The notes: generated by a model not told the origin, from the sequence alone. A DNA stretch of 64,000 nucleotides from Edaphochlamys debaryana (GCA_016858145.1 JAEHOE010000124.1:248001-312000); one strand, 5' to 3'; positions 10,437-22,188 are shown, counted from the first letter of the stretch. Made by a program: numbers and translations.

Positions 10437-11876
10437 CTACTTGTAGTACCCCTGCAGCAGATACCGCAGCCCGAACGCGACGGCGCAGGACGCGACCTGG
10501 AAGCCCAGGACGCGCACGCACAGCGCGTTCTCACTGCAGCGGCCGAAGAGCTGCAGTGTGAGGTTGACCAGGTTCCAGTCGGGCGCGTCCTTGGGCCGCA
10601 GCAGGCCCGTGGTCGGGTCGAACACGGGCAGGCGGTGCCGCGGGCAGGGCACGATTTTGAAGAGCTGCGGCAGCGAGTAGACGAAGTTGAAGACCTGGGC
10701 GGAGGGGCGATGTGGGTCGGCGAGGGAGGGGTTTGAGTTTTTTTGAGACGGGAGGTAGTCGTGGGCAGGCGAGGGTCTGGCCACGAGGGACTGCGCTGGC
10801 CGCCCCGCCCCGCCAACCGCCGGTGGGGCCCTAGCAGGCTGCCCGCCTCGCTCCACGCCCCACGCCGGCATAGCTGTTTCCCTCCTGTGCCCCCGCACCT
10901 GGGGAAGCAGGAACAGCAGCAGCGTTTCCGAGAAGTGGCCCAGAATGCCGGCCACCGCGATGGTCATACCGGCAAAGTAGGTGAACGTGTCGCCCACAAA
11001 CACCTTGGACGGGTACCAGTTGAACACCAGCAGGCCGAAGGTGGTGGCGGCCAGCGGCATCATGAGGTAGGACGAGAACAGGTGGCCGTCGCGCACCCCG
11101 GGCGTGGCGCCGGCCCAGCCCGCAACAGCCAGCAGGTTGTGCAGCAGCACGGCGCAGGCGACGATGAACGTCTGGCCCGCCTCCAACCCGTTGACTCCCG
11201 CCAGGATGTTGATGGAGTTGGTGCAGAAGATCGTGAGCATGACCATGAAGAGCTTATAGAGGATGCCCAGCTCCAGGTAGGCGGGCAGGCCCAGGCCCAG
11301 GCTCAGGAGGGGCTTGGGCACGGCGATCCCCGTGCCCCCCGAGTAGGCCGCCAGCAGCGGCAGCGACGCAAAGAGCGGCAGGATCAGCTTGACCCGCCAC
11401 CGGATGTCCAGCACGTCGTCAGTGAAGCCCAGGAAGAGCATGAAGCCGATGGTGGCCAGCGCGGCGTTGTAGTCAACCAGCCATGCGTCGGCGATGGGCT
11501 CCGCCTTCAGCTCGCCCACGAACCCACTCCGTACGAAGCCCACCAGGCTGCCGATGTCGTAGTAGTGAAGCAGCTCGATGCAGATGACGCACAGCAGGAA
11601 GATGCAGCCGGGGGCCAGACCCGCTGCTTCCGGAATTGGCACGTCACCCGCGGGCGTGCCCTTCTTGTTGAGGTCCTTCCCGCAGATGCCCCTGGCCTGA
11701 GTTTTGGAGGCCACCTTGGGCACCAGGTATGCGGTGCCCAAGAAGCCAAACACGCTGACCGCTGCACATGCCACGATCAGCTGCTGGGCCCGCACATCCG
11801 TGATGAGCGTGAAAGCCCACGCGGGCAGACCAAAGCCTAATAGCGCTAAGAGAAAGAGCTGTAGGTTCCGAGGCAT
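10437..11876 (-). CDS. ALG7: UDP-GlcNAc:dolichyl-phosphate GlcNAc-1-phosphate transferase (GPT/DPAGT1)
   Basis: Two exons, 11876-10899 and 10694-10437 (TAG), give 411 aa, the usual size for this family. The enzyme transfers GlcNAc-1-phosphate from UDP-GlcNAc to dolichyl phosphate in the ER membrane (EC 2.7.8.15), the first step of N-glycan precursor assembly and the target of tunicamycin. Seen in the sequence: many hydrophobic segments; GKDLNKKG...VPIPEAAGL (66-87), FLGFTDDVLDIRWRVKL (148-164) with the Asp pair 153-154, NSINILAGVNGLE (220-232), FNWYPSKVFVGDTF (285-298) and CPRHRLP (343-349), all hallmarks of eukaryotic GPT. The 204-bp intron (10695-10898, GT-AG) is a multiple of three without a stop, so an unspliced reading gives a false 479-aa frame. 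The gene is divergent from the GBP-like gene. Confidence 0.96.
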   Translation of the reverse strand: MPRNLQLFLLALLGFGLPAWAFTLITDVRAQQLIVACAAVSVFGFLGTAYLVPKVASKTQARGICGKDLNKKGTPAGDVPIPEAAGLAPGCIFLLCVICIELLHYYDIGSLVGFVRSGFVGELKAEPIADAWLVDYNAALATIGFMLFLGFTDDVLDIRWRVKLILPLFASLPLLAAYSGGTGIAVPKPLLSLGLGLPAYLELGILYKLFMVMLTIFCTNSINILAGVNGLEAGQTFIVACAVLLHNLLAVAGWAGATPGVRDGHLFSSYLMMPLAATTFGLLVFNWYPSKVFVGDTFTYFAGMTIAVAGILGHFSETLLLFLLPQVRGHRRETAMPAWGVERGGQPARAPPAVGGAGRPAQSLVARPSPAHDYLPSQKNSNPSLADPHRPSAQVFNFVYSLPQLFKIVPCPRHRLPVFDPTTGLLRPKDAPDWNLVNLTLQLFGRCSENALCVRVLGFQVASCAVAFGLRYLLQGYYK

Positions 11877-12253
11877 CTTGGCGACGTTCGCACTTCGGAT
11901 GGCAATTATCAGAGGAAGAAGCGCGTCGCTACGCCATGTGGGCAGGGTTTAGGTCTCTAGTGAAGCGTGTCAGGTGTATTAACGACCCAGCTATTGGCGC
12001 TTGGGGACATGCGGCATTGCAGAGCTGTTGCATGGCGCAAGCCACGGCGAGTCCAGTCCATTCACGCGTGCTCATCATCCACAATGTCTGTCAAGTAACA
12101 TGCTGATCGCTTGCCAGCGACGGTGGTGCAGTAGCTCCGCATTGGCCCGGCGACGTTCCCTTCGCTTCTCAAAAACGCGTGCTGCACCAGTTAGAGGACC
12201 ACATCTGCACTAGGATTCATTCTATCGCTTGCGTCAGTGGCCTCGTGCCGTTC
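11877..12253. promoter_or_regulatory. Shared upstream region of two divergent genes
   Basis: 377 bp separates the ALG7 start codon (minus) from the chosen start of the GBP-like gene (plus). It must hold the 5' leaders and promoters of both unless an upstream non-coding exon exists. No clear TATA box or known motif was recognised. Confidence 0.5.
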
Positions 12254-15200
12254 ATGGCCCGCAATGGGCCTGCTCAGCCGTGGAGCGGCACCGCCAGGAG
12301 GCTGCTGCGGGCAATTCTACTGGCGGTAGCTGCTTGGGGGTGGCAGGCTGGCGCGTCTACCTATGAAGCGAGACCGTGAGTACCTGGGTTCGGTCGGGGG
12401 TCGTGTCCCCGGTTGGGCAGTCTGGACAAAGCTGAACTGGGGCTCTCTCCGACGAGAGGGTTGAACGGTACCGCAGGCCAGCAGCTGACAGCAGCAGCGC
12501 CGTAGGTTTGCTTGCACGGCATGGGCGGGGCCAACTGCAGTCGTCAGGGTGTGGGGCCTGCCGGAGACCTAGGGATGTCCGGGGGCCTGGTGCTGCCGCG
12601 GCGCTTGGCTCCCAAGCCGTGGACGCAAGCGCGCGGCACAGGGGACAGAGTTGCGGGGAAAGCACGGTATCTCAGCCTCTTCTCCACTCAGCCCCGGACC
12701 CAGGAGGGCCAAATGGGGGTCACAGGCATGGGCCTTAGGGGCTGGCTGGGAAGGCCCAATCTCACTGGGAGCTCGGGGAGGGCATGTGATTGCCGGACCC
12801 GGCTCCCCGCGTCACCTGTGTGGTGCCGTACCTCCCTTTGGCCCGAGCCCCCGGCTCCAGCCCTGATCAGCCCCGACTCTGGCTGAGCCCCAGCCCCAGT
12901 CCCTCTTCTCCCTCCCCTATGCTTGCCCCTTCCTCTTTGCCTCCTACCGTCCTTGCCCAGCAACCCCCGTCCCCTCCCGCCCCTCCCCAACACCCCCTCT
13001 CCCTTCCCAAGCACTCCCTTTCCTCCCAAGCCCCCTCCCTCCCTCCCCTCCCTTCGCCCTCCCTCTCTCCCTACCCTCCACAACCCTCCACCACCCTCCC
13101 TCCCCACCCCACCTCCCCACCCCAGCATCCCCCTGGTGCTGCCGCTGGAGTCCAAGTCGCAGCTGGCGGTGCAGCCGGAGGGGCTGGAGCTGCTGCGGAG
13201 CATAGCGGGGCCCGTCAGCCCCGTGGTGGTGATCGGGCCCTACAGGTGCGCTCCTGCCACTGCGCACCGCCCGGGAGGGGAGGGTGTCGAGGGCTGCTCG
13301 CGTCAGCCGGGGGAACACAGGCGCGGCAGGAAAGCGGCCAGCCAAGAGGGTGTGTGGCGCGCTGGTGGCGGCTGGGTCCTGGGCGGCCCAGGCCGCGGGG
13401 TGCCGCAGAGGCCTTCAGGGGGAGAGTGGGAGGTTGCCCTGGTGCCACCAGCTCGGGTGGCGGCCGGGCCCAGACCAGGTCCAGACCAGGTCCCGGTCAG
13501 GCCCCGTCAGGTCCCGGCCAGGATCGTGACTTGGACCAGGGCTGTGTGGCACGCGATGCCAGCGGCGGATGGAGTGAGGGCACGAAAGTCCCTGATCGCT
13601 TCGGCTCCTGCGGCTGCTGGGCACCACGGGCCCCGATGGAGCGTGCGCCAGGCCGCGCCGCTTTAAGCGGCCTCACTGCCGGTCGTCCTGCGGGGCCCCG
13701 GGCCCAGCCTACTGCCTCCCGCTCTCCATGGCTCACTTCACCACCCCCGCCCTTGCCCGCCCCCTTCCCTCAGGTCGGGCAAGTCGTTCACGCTCAACCA
13801 GCTGCTGGGCGTGCCCTGCGGTGGGTCCGGGGGCTGCTGGGGGCGGGGCGGGGCGTGCCCTGCGGTGGGTCCCGGGGGGACGAGCCGTAGCAAGGGGGAG
13901 TGTGGCTGGGCCACAGCTGAGCGTGTCATGTGGTGGGTCAGCGGGCACGTGGGAGCCGGCAAGGGCGCAGCAGGCCAGGTTGGGCGGGGTTGCGGGCGGC
14001 AGAGGCGTTGTGTCGGGGTTAAGACGGGACGAGCCGAAGGAAGAAGACTGTGTGGCTGGGCCATAGCTGAGCGTGCCCTTGGGTGGGTCCGCGTGGGACC
14101 AGGGCGGCACCGCTACCGGTGCTTCCTCAGCGAGGGGAACTTCGCTGCAGCGGCCGCAGCAGCCGTTGGTTGATGCGGGTTGTGTGGTGCAACGGCGCCT
14201 TGGCAGCTGTACAACAGGAGTCCCGGGGCTCACGGCGGCTGCGGCCGCCGCCCCGCCCCGACACCGCCCCACCTTACGACCGCTGCTGGAAGCCTCTTCC
14301 CCCTTTCCTGAAGCTCCCTCCTCCACCACCCACCTCGCTCCAACTCCCACCCAACAAGCTCCCCCCTCCACTGCCCAACCCCTGCTGCCCCCCCCCTCCT
14401 TCCTGCTGCACAGACAAGGGCTTCGGCGTGGGCCACACGCGGTCCACGGAGACCAAGGGCATATGGCTGTGGGGCACGCCCCTGCCCCGCGGCGGCGGCG
14501 CGGGGGCGGGGGCTGGTGCGGCCAAGGCGGAGGCCGGCGAGGGCGGGGCCGGGTCCGGGAAGGCGGGGGAGCAGGCGGGCGGCGAGGAGGGCAAGGGGGC
14601 AGGCATGGTGAGCCGGAGCGGGCGGGGGTTTTGGGGGGGGGGAGAGGGGCTCGGGACGCCGCACGCGCAGGCCCTGGTGGGGTAGGGGGGGGTGAGGTGG
14701 AGCGGGCGGGGAACTCGGGGCAGGGAGGAATGTACAGGCTCGGGCTGAGGCAGGGCCGAGGCGGATACGCCTTGGCGAGCCTACCCAACTGCCGGGCGAG
14801 GAGCGCACCGCCCCGCCCGGCCGCCTGCCTCTACAGGCCACGCCTTCCCCCCCGGGCCCCGACCCGTCCTAACGCCCCCCTGTCCCCCGCGCTGCCGCAC
14901 ACGACGGCCCCCTGACACATTTCTTGCCGTACGCGCCCGGTGCGCCATATGCACGTGCAGATGCTGTACGTGGACACGGAGGGCTTCGAGTCCACCGGCA
15001 AGGCCAACACCTACGACGACCGCATCTTTGCGCTCTCCGCGCTGCTGTCCTCGCTGCTCATCTACAACCTGCCGGAGACCATCCGCGAGAGCGACGTGGC
15101 CAAGCTCTCGTTCGCGGTGGAGCTGGCGCAGGTTTGTGGGGCTGTGTGTGGAGGGCTGCTCGCATGAGCCGGGGAGTCTCAGGCGCGGTGACTAGCCGGC

Positions 15201-18200
15201 CGGCCTTAACAACGGAACCGAAAGCCCGAGGAGACCGAAGCCCGAAGGGCTGCTCGCGTGACCCTGGGAAGCGTAGGTTCGCGGTGGGGCTGGCGCAGGG
15301 GGGAGGACAGCGAGGGGGCGGGTCAGGGATATGGGGAGGGGCGCCCGGGGGGGGGCACAGAGAGCGCTGAGGGCCAAGCGAGGCAGCGGGTGCAGCGCAG
15401 TGCTGATGTCTTACTTTCCCGGTCACCTTCAACCCCCCGCCACCGCCACCTCCCCTCCCCTCCCCACCCCCTGCCAGGGCTTCTATGACCGACAGCAAGA
15501 GGGCGCAGGGGCCGCCGAGGTGCGCGGGCGGAGGGGCACCCCGGGTGCTGGGCGCGTGGCGCCCCTCGTCCGCACGCCAGCACCGCGGGCCCGCGACGCA
15601 CACAGCCGGGAGCCAGCACAGCCGCAGACCTTTCTCCACCCTGGCCGTACCTCCCCAGCACAACCACATGACGCGCACAGCCGGGCGCTAGCTTGACGCG
15701 GCCGCACTATGAACCGCTTCAACCCCCCTATGGTCCCACGTTTCCGCCCCCCTCCCCCCCCCGTACCAGGGCTCCTCCGGATCCGTGGAGCCGGGCTCCA
15801 TGCTGTGGCTCATACAGCGGGACTTCCTGCAGGCAGGGCTTTGGGAGGGGGGAGAGAAGGGCAGGGGCGGGGTGGGGTGTTATCTTCGAGCGAGCGGAGG
15901 GGGAGGGGGGGCTGACGCTGCGCAGGAGGGGGAGGGCGGGGGGCGGGGGGCTAGGCGTATGGGAGGGGCTTGAGGAAGGAGGGTGCGGTTCAGCGAGCGG
16001 GTTGTTAGGTGGGCGGGTTGGAAGGGGTGGGGGAACGGTTCCACCAGCGTGCCAGCCCTCTCGGCCATGGGCGCACAGCACGGGCAGCTGGGGGACTTTG
16101 CTTCCTCCCCGCTTGCCTCCCATGGTCCTGCTTGGCTTTAACACCTCTTCCACTCCTCCTCCCCCTTCCCCCTCCTCCTCTCCCCCCCCCCCTCCCAGGG
16201 CCAGAACGCCAGCGACCTGGTTCGCTCCGTGCTGCGGCCCGTGCCCAACCCCGAGCACGACCCGGGGCTGGACGCACTCAACCAGGCAGGGCGGGGGAGG
16301 GGGGGGATGGAGGGCGTGCCTCGACGACGGCTCACTCGCCTCGCTCTTCAATCAGGCCGACCATCCCATCCCCTACGCCCCCCCGTGCCCCCATACCCCC
16401 CGTGCCCCACCCCACCCCCAAGGTCCGCGCCTCGCTCTCCGCGCTGGCCCGCAACTCCACCGGCTTCTCCCTGCGCCAGCCGCACCTGGACCGGACCAAG
16501 CTGTGCGAGCTGGGTGAGCACAGGGGCAGCGAGGGGGAGGGGACCCTGGGGGGGCGCCTCAAGGCGCCCTGCGGTCTTGGGCGCGTCTCTGGGGTGGGGC
16601 CTACCCTCCGCGTGTCCTTCGCTCAGCTCCCCTCGCAGGGTCCCTGCGGGTTGCTGCTTCCCGGGGCTGCGCCCCACCTTGTTAGCAAACGTGCGGTGCG
16701 CACCTCCCAACCCACAGCGCCCTTCCTCGCCCCTGCCACTGCCCCTCTCTCCCCTTGCCACCACCACCCTCCCGTTCTGCCAGCCCCTGGTACCCCACCT
16801 GCTGCCACTGTCTGTCTGCCTCGCCCCTGCCCCCTCAAATTCCCCTCCCCCCCCCCCCCAGCTGACGACCAGCTGGACCCGGGCTACGTGAAGCAGCGGG
16901 ACGAGCTCAAGGCCCTCGTCAGGGTGGGTGGGGGGGCCGGGGAAGAGGGCGAGGGGAGGGGGTGGAGGCGAGGAGAGGGGGTGGACAGGCGAAAAGGAGC
17001 GGCCGGCAGAGGGACCCCCATTTAGCTCCACTCATCAGTCTTCCTGCCTTCAAAGCCGCTGATACTGACTACACTTTCAAGGTCGCGTTTCCTCGCCCAT
17101 GTGTCCTCGGCTTACGTGAGCAGCCATAAACACACACCCCGTACTCGCCCCTGCCCCCCGCCCCCGCCCCCCAGTCCCTGGCTGCGCCCAAGGTCCTCAA
17201 CGGCCGGCAGTTGGACGGAGCGGCTCTGGCGGGCCTGGTGACTAAGATGGTGGACGCGCTCAACGAGCAGGTGGGGCCCGGGCGGGCCCGAGAGGGACCT
17301 GGGCCTGGGGCTGGGTCTGACAGGCTCTCGAGCAGGGCAGGGGTTAATTCCCCTCACGCGACCCTTCCAACCTCCTCCCCCCTCCCCCCCTCCCCCCCTC
17401 TCAGGAGATCCCCACCGGTGCCTCCCTGCTGGCCTCCTTCAACCGCGACCTGCTGGCCCGCTGCGCCGCCAACTACACCGCCGCGCTGGCTGCCGTACAG
17501 CTGCCCGCGGACGAGTCTGACCTGGCGGCGGCGGAGCTGACGGCGCGCGTCAACGCGCTCGAGGTGGAGGGGTGGAGGTTGAGGGGGGAGGGGGGCCGGA
17601 GGGAGAGGTGTCGGGCGGCGGTCGCGGGTCGTTCATCGGTCACCGGTCAGGCCTGGATTGAAGCTTGGTACCGCGGCGTGGGAGCAGGCGGGGCGACGAG
17701 CACAATAGGGGGATCAAGGGGCTTGGGTTAGCCTGAGCGCCGCGCTTGGCCCACGGCCCTCGTGCCCACCGCCCCTCCGCAGATGCTCAAGACGCTCCAG
17801 ATCGGGCGGCTGAGGGGCGTGGACACCAAGGTGGGGCGCGGGCGCAGGCGGCAGGGGGCCCAGGGGGCGGTCTTGCTCGTGGGCAACAGGCGTGGAAAGC
17901 ACGTGGCAGCCTGCCTGCTGATCGCAGGGCCGGATCAGCAACCTCAAGCAAGTGGACCCGGCCTGTGGCCTGCTCGCCCCCGGCCTCCGCCCCCGCCCCC
18001 GGCCCCGCCCCCCAGCAGTCGACCCTGCTTCTCCCGAGGCGCGGTCACTTGCCTTCATAGCCGACGCCCCCCTCCCTGCTTTGCCACACCCTCCACCCAC
18101 CCACGCCCACCCCCCAGGCGGACTTGGCCAAGGAGCTTGAGCGGGCCTACCAGGTGGGTGGGTGGGTGGGAGCCTGGGTGGGGGCAGACGGGCGAGGTGC

Positions 18201-20395
18201 CTCGCACCCCTCACAAGGGACGATGCCAGCATCAGGGGACGAGGGGCCGCACCCGCGAGGGGCCACCCACTGGGCCGGACCGCCCCATGTGGCCTCCAGC
18301 GGCTGGGGACTGGGGACTCGGGCCAGTAAAGACTGACTGTGCACGCCCTCCCTGCGCTGGAGCCCCCGCCCTCCCTCCCCCCCCCCAAGCATTCCCTTTC
18401 GACCGACAAACAACCCTCCGCCTTCCCCTCCCCCACCCCGCCCCGCCCCCTCCAGGTCCGGCGCACCGAGAACCTGGCCGCCTCCAACGCCATGTGCTCC
18501 GAGCTGGAGAACAAGTGTGAGGCGGAGCTGGACGCCATGCAGGCGAGCGGGGGGGGGGCGGGGGCGAAGGGGTGTTGAGCGGGATCGTGCCGACGCCAGG
18601 GAAACCTTGCATGGATAGGTACATACCGCCGAGTTAACCAAGGTGGTGAGAAGAGCTCCGTAGTGTCCGCGTGACGAGGGTTGCTGAGAGTGGCGTAGGC
18701 AGCGGCGGCTGTGCGCTATCCCTAAGCACTAATGAGGGGGGGCCAAGGGGGGGTGGAACGGGGGCGAAGGAGGGTTGGGAGCGAGAAGGGCGCGGGGTGG
18801 GGAGCGCGCCGGGCGCTGGGCTCTGCTGTGCTGCGGTGTCCAGGGGATCTCATTAGCATGGGGCTCCGCCCGCCACCTTCAGCGGGGCAGGTGGGGGGGA
18901 GGGCCTGGAACTGGAACTGTCGTCACGGCACGCCCCCCACAACCCTGACGGAGCCCTAGCCAGCCCTGGGTCCTGACCTCGGCCTGGGCCTGCGACCGGC
19001 TTCATCTTGCGCACTGGACCCTCGAGCGCCCTACTACCGTAACCGCAACCACCGTTGCCACCGTTGCCTACGTATTGCCTAATCCTGTCCAATCCTGTCG
19101 AATTCAGTCTTACCCGGTTTTGTTGTATGTGCACAACGGACCAGCCCTGACCACCAGTTGCAACGCACTGGCGTGCCTGAGCCCCCCCTTTCTCCCCCGG
19201 CAACTTCTCAACCGCTATCCCTGGCGTGGCGACACAATCTCGTTACTAACTCGTAGGGCTGGCACACCCCTGACCCGTCCCAACGCGTCCACCCCCTCTC
19301 CCCCCAACGCCCAGGGCATGCGGCTGCCGTCTCTGCGCAAGTTCGAGGCCTCGCACCGCCACTGCGAGAAGGCATTCCTGGACAAGTGCGGCTGGCAGAG
19401 GGGACCGGGGGGCGGGGGCGAAGGAAGGAGGGGGGAGAACGGGATCGGGAGGGGGACGGGAGGGGGAGGGAGGAGGCGAGGGGAAAGGGGGAGGGAGGAT
19501 GCGAAGTTGCGGACGTCAGTCTCTCACCACCACCACCACCCCGCACAGGTGCACGGGCCCCGCCAAGCAGGCCAACGTGGAGCGGCTCGACAAGGCCTGG
19601 GCACGTGCCAGCAAGGTGGGTCGTCTCCGGCCGCCGCTCGTTACCTTCGTTACCTTGCCCCGCTCCTAGCCGCCCCTGGCCGCCTCCGGCCCGACGCTCG
19701 GAGCCGCCCCTTGCGGACCTTTGCCGCTGCCTGCCCGGCCGGGCCTCTGTGCGCCCCTGGAGAGTCGAGGCCCTTGGCAGAGGCGTCGGTGCTTCTACCC
19801 CGCCTCCCAAACTCACCCTCGATACCGACTCATCTTCCCTCCCCTCACTCGACCGCGTGCTATCGGTGTTCCCTTTGCTTATCGACCGGCTATTTCCTGC
19901 CCTCGCCCACGCCAGGCGTTTGGGAAAGACTACAACGACCGCCTCTTCACGGGACTTCTAGTCGCGTCGCTCGCGGCGGCTGTGCTTTTCAGGTTCGTGA
20001 TCCGGATCCAGCTGCTGGAGATCGGTGCATGGGCGGCGTTCCTGTTTCTGGAGCTCTACCCGAAGTTGCACTCCACTGGATCCATGTACGACTCCAAGGG
20101 CTGGGCCCTGACGGTTAAGATCTGGGAGTGGGCAATGGTTTTGCTGCTTGGTTTTAACGGGGCGGGTGTGGTGTGGGTGGTGGTGGCCGTCGTGCTCCTA
20201 GGGATGCGGTTTTGCTACTCCCGGAGGCGACGGCGGGGCGGGGGAACGGGGGGCGGCGGCGGGGGGAGCGGGAGTGGGGGGTGGAGCAGCGGCTCTGGGG
20301 CTGTGGGAGGAGGCGGGGACGGGGGCTTTGGGGGAATGTTGTGGGCGGGTGGCACGCGGAGGAAGCAGCTGAGCACGCGAGACCTAGACGTATGA
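12254..20395 (+). CDS. Guanylate-binding-protein (GBP)-like large GTPase with C-terminal membrane segments
   Basis: Eighteen exons in one continuous frame (2052 nt, 683 aa): 12254-12375, 13126-13245, 13774-13820, 14414-14607, 14961-15131, 15478-15519, 15770-15832, 16199-16285, 16423-16513, 16862-16923, 17175-17270, 17405-17563, 17783-17830, 18118-18153, 18456-18542, 19315-19394, 19549-19615, 19916-20395. Residues 13-35 look like a signal peptide or anchor (LLRAILLAVAAWGWQAGAST). GTPase motifs: P-loop GPYRSGKS (78-85), switch I TETKGIW, G3 DTEG (166-169), and GBP-type G4 QRD in WLIQRDF (248-250). A helical region with coiled-coil character covers about 370-525. Two to three membrane segments lie at about 534-552, 558-574 and 597-622, followed by an Arg cluster and a Gly-rich tail. 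A Gly/Ala-rich insertion of about 40 residues lies between switch I and G3. Four introns use GC donors. GBPs bind GTP and remodel membranes; the exact role here is unknown. Small exons (14, 16) are the least certain. Confidence 0.85.
12901..13125 (+). repeat. Polypyrimidine low-complexity tract in intron 1
   Basis: About 225 bp almost entirely of C and T on the plus strand, ending in the acceptor of GBP exon 2. Shorter C-rich runs precede most other exons of this gene. Confidence 0.8.
13811..14091 (+). repeat. Duplicated splice-donor segment in intron 3
   Basis: The exon 3/intron 3 junction GTGCCCTGCGGTGGGTCC (13811-13828) is repeated at 13855-13872, and a decayed third copy (GTGCCCTTGGGTGGGTCC) lies near 14074-14091. 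A second repeated block (GTGTGGCTGGGCCA-AGCTGAGCGTG) occurs at about 13909 and 14050. The intron therefore contains several copies of its own donor site. Confidence 0.75.
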
Positions 20396-21132
20396 GAGCA
20401 GTTGCGTGATGACTGAGATGTTGAGGCATGACTAATGCAAGCATGCGGCAGCATTGAGGCGCCGGTACTAGCAGAGAGGGGACGCAGGACGAATGTAGCA
20501 ACGTGGGCTAGAGGCCTAGAGCAGAAGCAGGCTGCGGCGTGCAGGGTGACAGGGCCTAAAGCAATGAAAGCGCAATGCAGCGCGAGCGGCAGGGTGAGGC
20601 CGGATTGCGAGCAGGCACGGAGACCGGGAAAGATCTGAGAGTTGATGGCATGCGGTTTGCTTCCGCTCCCAAGCAAGGAGCTTCAGCTTTGAGGCCACGC
20701 GCCACGGGGTTTGGCCCTGCCATCACTCCCCTCGCCCGTTTCTCATTCCCCCTTGGGGAGTCCCTCGGGGCCACGACTGGGGAAGGATTTCCATACGTCT
20801 CTGGCGCAGTCGCACAGGCCACAAAGTGAGCTTGCCTGGGAGCCAGCCCAACTCAGAACCCCAACGCTCAAGCAGGGCCACTCGAGAGCACCCGCTCGCC
20901 CTGGCAGACCCCTGAACGACACTCACCTGAAGACCCACCAACTTGCAGCCTGGAGCCCCTGCCCCCTACGCCCAAGGGCACGCTCGCCCTGACTGCACTG
21001 ACTGCACAGCTCAGGGCCCCACACAACAGACTTGAGCGCCGCCGGGTCCTGCAGCACCACAACGCGGTTGTGTGTGTGTTGTGTGTGACTTCGGCATCGA
21101 GTTGCGCGCAACCCGCCTTCACAAACGGACAT
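20396..21132. other. Intergenic between GBP-like gene and tRNA-Gly
   Basis: 3' flank of the GBP-like gene. No TGTAA signal was found in the first few hundred bases, and no gene is recognised. A short GT-rich microsatellite lies at about 21067-21088. Confidence 0.55.
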
Positions 21133-21203
21133 GCGCCCGTAGTGTAGTAGCATCATAGTCGCCTCCCACGCGACTGACCCGGGTGCAAATCCCGGCGGGC
21201 GCA
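21133..21203 (+). tRNA. tRNA-Gly(CCC)
   Basis: Complete cloverleaf: acceptor GCGCCCG/CGGGCGC (21133-21139 with 21196-21202), anticodon stem GTCGC/GCGAC, loop CTCCCAC with anticodon CCC at 21165-21167, T-arm CCGGG-TGCAAAT-CCCGG (21179-21195) and discriminator A at 21203. No intron; CCA is not encoded. It lies about 580 bp before the tRNA-Arg array and on the opposite strand to the array's tRNAs. Confidence 0.95.
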
Positions 21204-21208
21204 GACGC

Positions 21209-21212
21209 TTTT
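21209..21212 (+). terminator. RNA polymerase III terminator of tRNA-Gly
   Basis: TTTT five bases after the discriminator of tRNA-Gly(CCC), the normal position and form for Pol III. Confidence 0.75.
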
Positions 21213-21780
21213 ACGGCGCGTTGCAAGGCTCCCAGGGCCCGGCTTTTGGCAAGTTAGCGTCTTCCTCTGTGTGAGGGCATGCTGCAAGTCTGAACAGCGT
21301 GGGGGAGGGGCTGAGGAGGCACAGCAGCAGCGGGGGTGTGGGCTTGCGAGAGGGAGGGGGGGATGAAACGTCACTGGTCGAACCAGCATTCACTCGTCTG
21401 GGTCAATCGGCCGTTGAGCGCGTGCATCACCAGGGCTTGCAGGGCCCGTACCGCAATGTATGGGGTCTGTGCCTCCTCATGACCCCCGAACCTTCCATCC
21501 TCCCCAGCAATGCCATCGTCAGCTCTCATCCCGGGCACAGCTCGTCCCAAGGCGGGAGCATTCCGCGGGGGCAAACGAACGTGCCACTTACTGCACCTGA
21601 TGGCCACGCAGCTGCGCGGACGCTGCCCTTTGTCCGCGCAGGGGCGCATCATCCATAGCCGTAAAGGCCCAGCAGGAAGCTACACCATAACGTGAGGGTG
21701 AGGGGGTTGCCTTCGTCTGGCGGCTTCCCTCGTGCCCCCGTTTCGGGTTCCGGGCCCTTACGAGCCGCCAATGGCCAGTT
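21213..21780. other. Flank between tRNA-Gly and tandem array
   Basis: Unique sequence in this window, without recognisable gene. A minus-strand open frame at 21371-21652 could be a retroelement relic but has no diagnostic motif. The array begins abruptly at 21781. Confidence 0.5.
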
Positions 21781-22188
21781 GCACACCCATGCACAGCCAC
21801 CTGTGGGCCCCGCTGGGCCCAGCCCCAAGCTTCGTCCTCCCCTTGCGGCACAGCCCAGCTGCACTGCAGCACAGCAGCCTGGGGTACCTCCCTGTAAGAC
21901 GAGCACAAGGGAAGAGAACATGCATGTGAAGGCGCGCGGAGGCAGTGGCCTGGCCCCGCCCCTCTGCGCTCAGCCGGACCCGTGGGCCAGTGTCATCGAG
22001 CCAGGCTTGCAGCTGACGCCCAACACTTAACCCCTCTCTGGAGTGCTGCAATGCCACATATCACTCAACACGACTCCCGGGCTTACGAATGCTCCGCGAC
22101 CGCCACCGGCGCCACCACTCCGAGTCCAATTTGGCATCAAGCTTCTCTTCCCACGAGCCTCCCAGGCCCCCTTCCCCCCGCGATGTGC

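Noticed and set aside
10743..11840. 365-aa frame on the plus strand
   Set aside because: Antisense shadow of ALG7, whose minus-strand reading has all family motifs.
12790..13890. 366-aa plus-strand frame
   Set aside because: Runs through an intron polypyrimidine tract and in the wrong frame for GBP exons 2 and 3.
17931..17960. Extra GBP exon after an AG near 17930
   Set aside because: No donor follows in frame, and the frame is already continuous from exon 13 to exon 14 without it.
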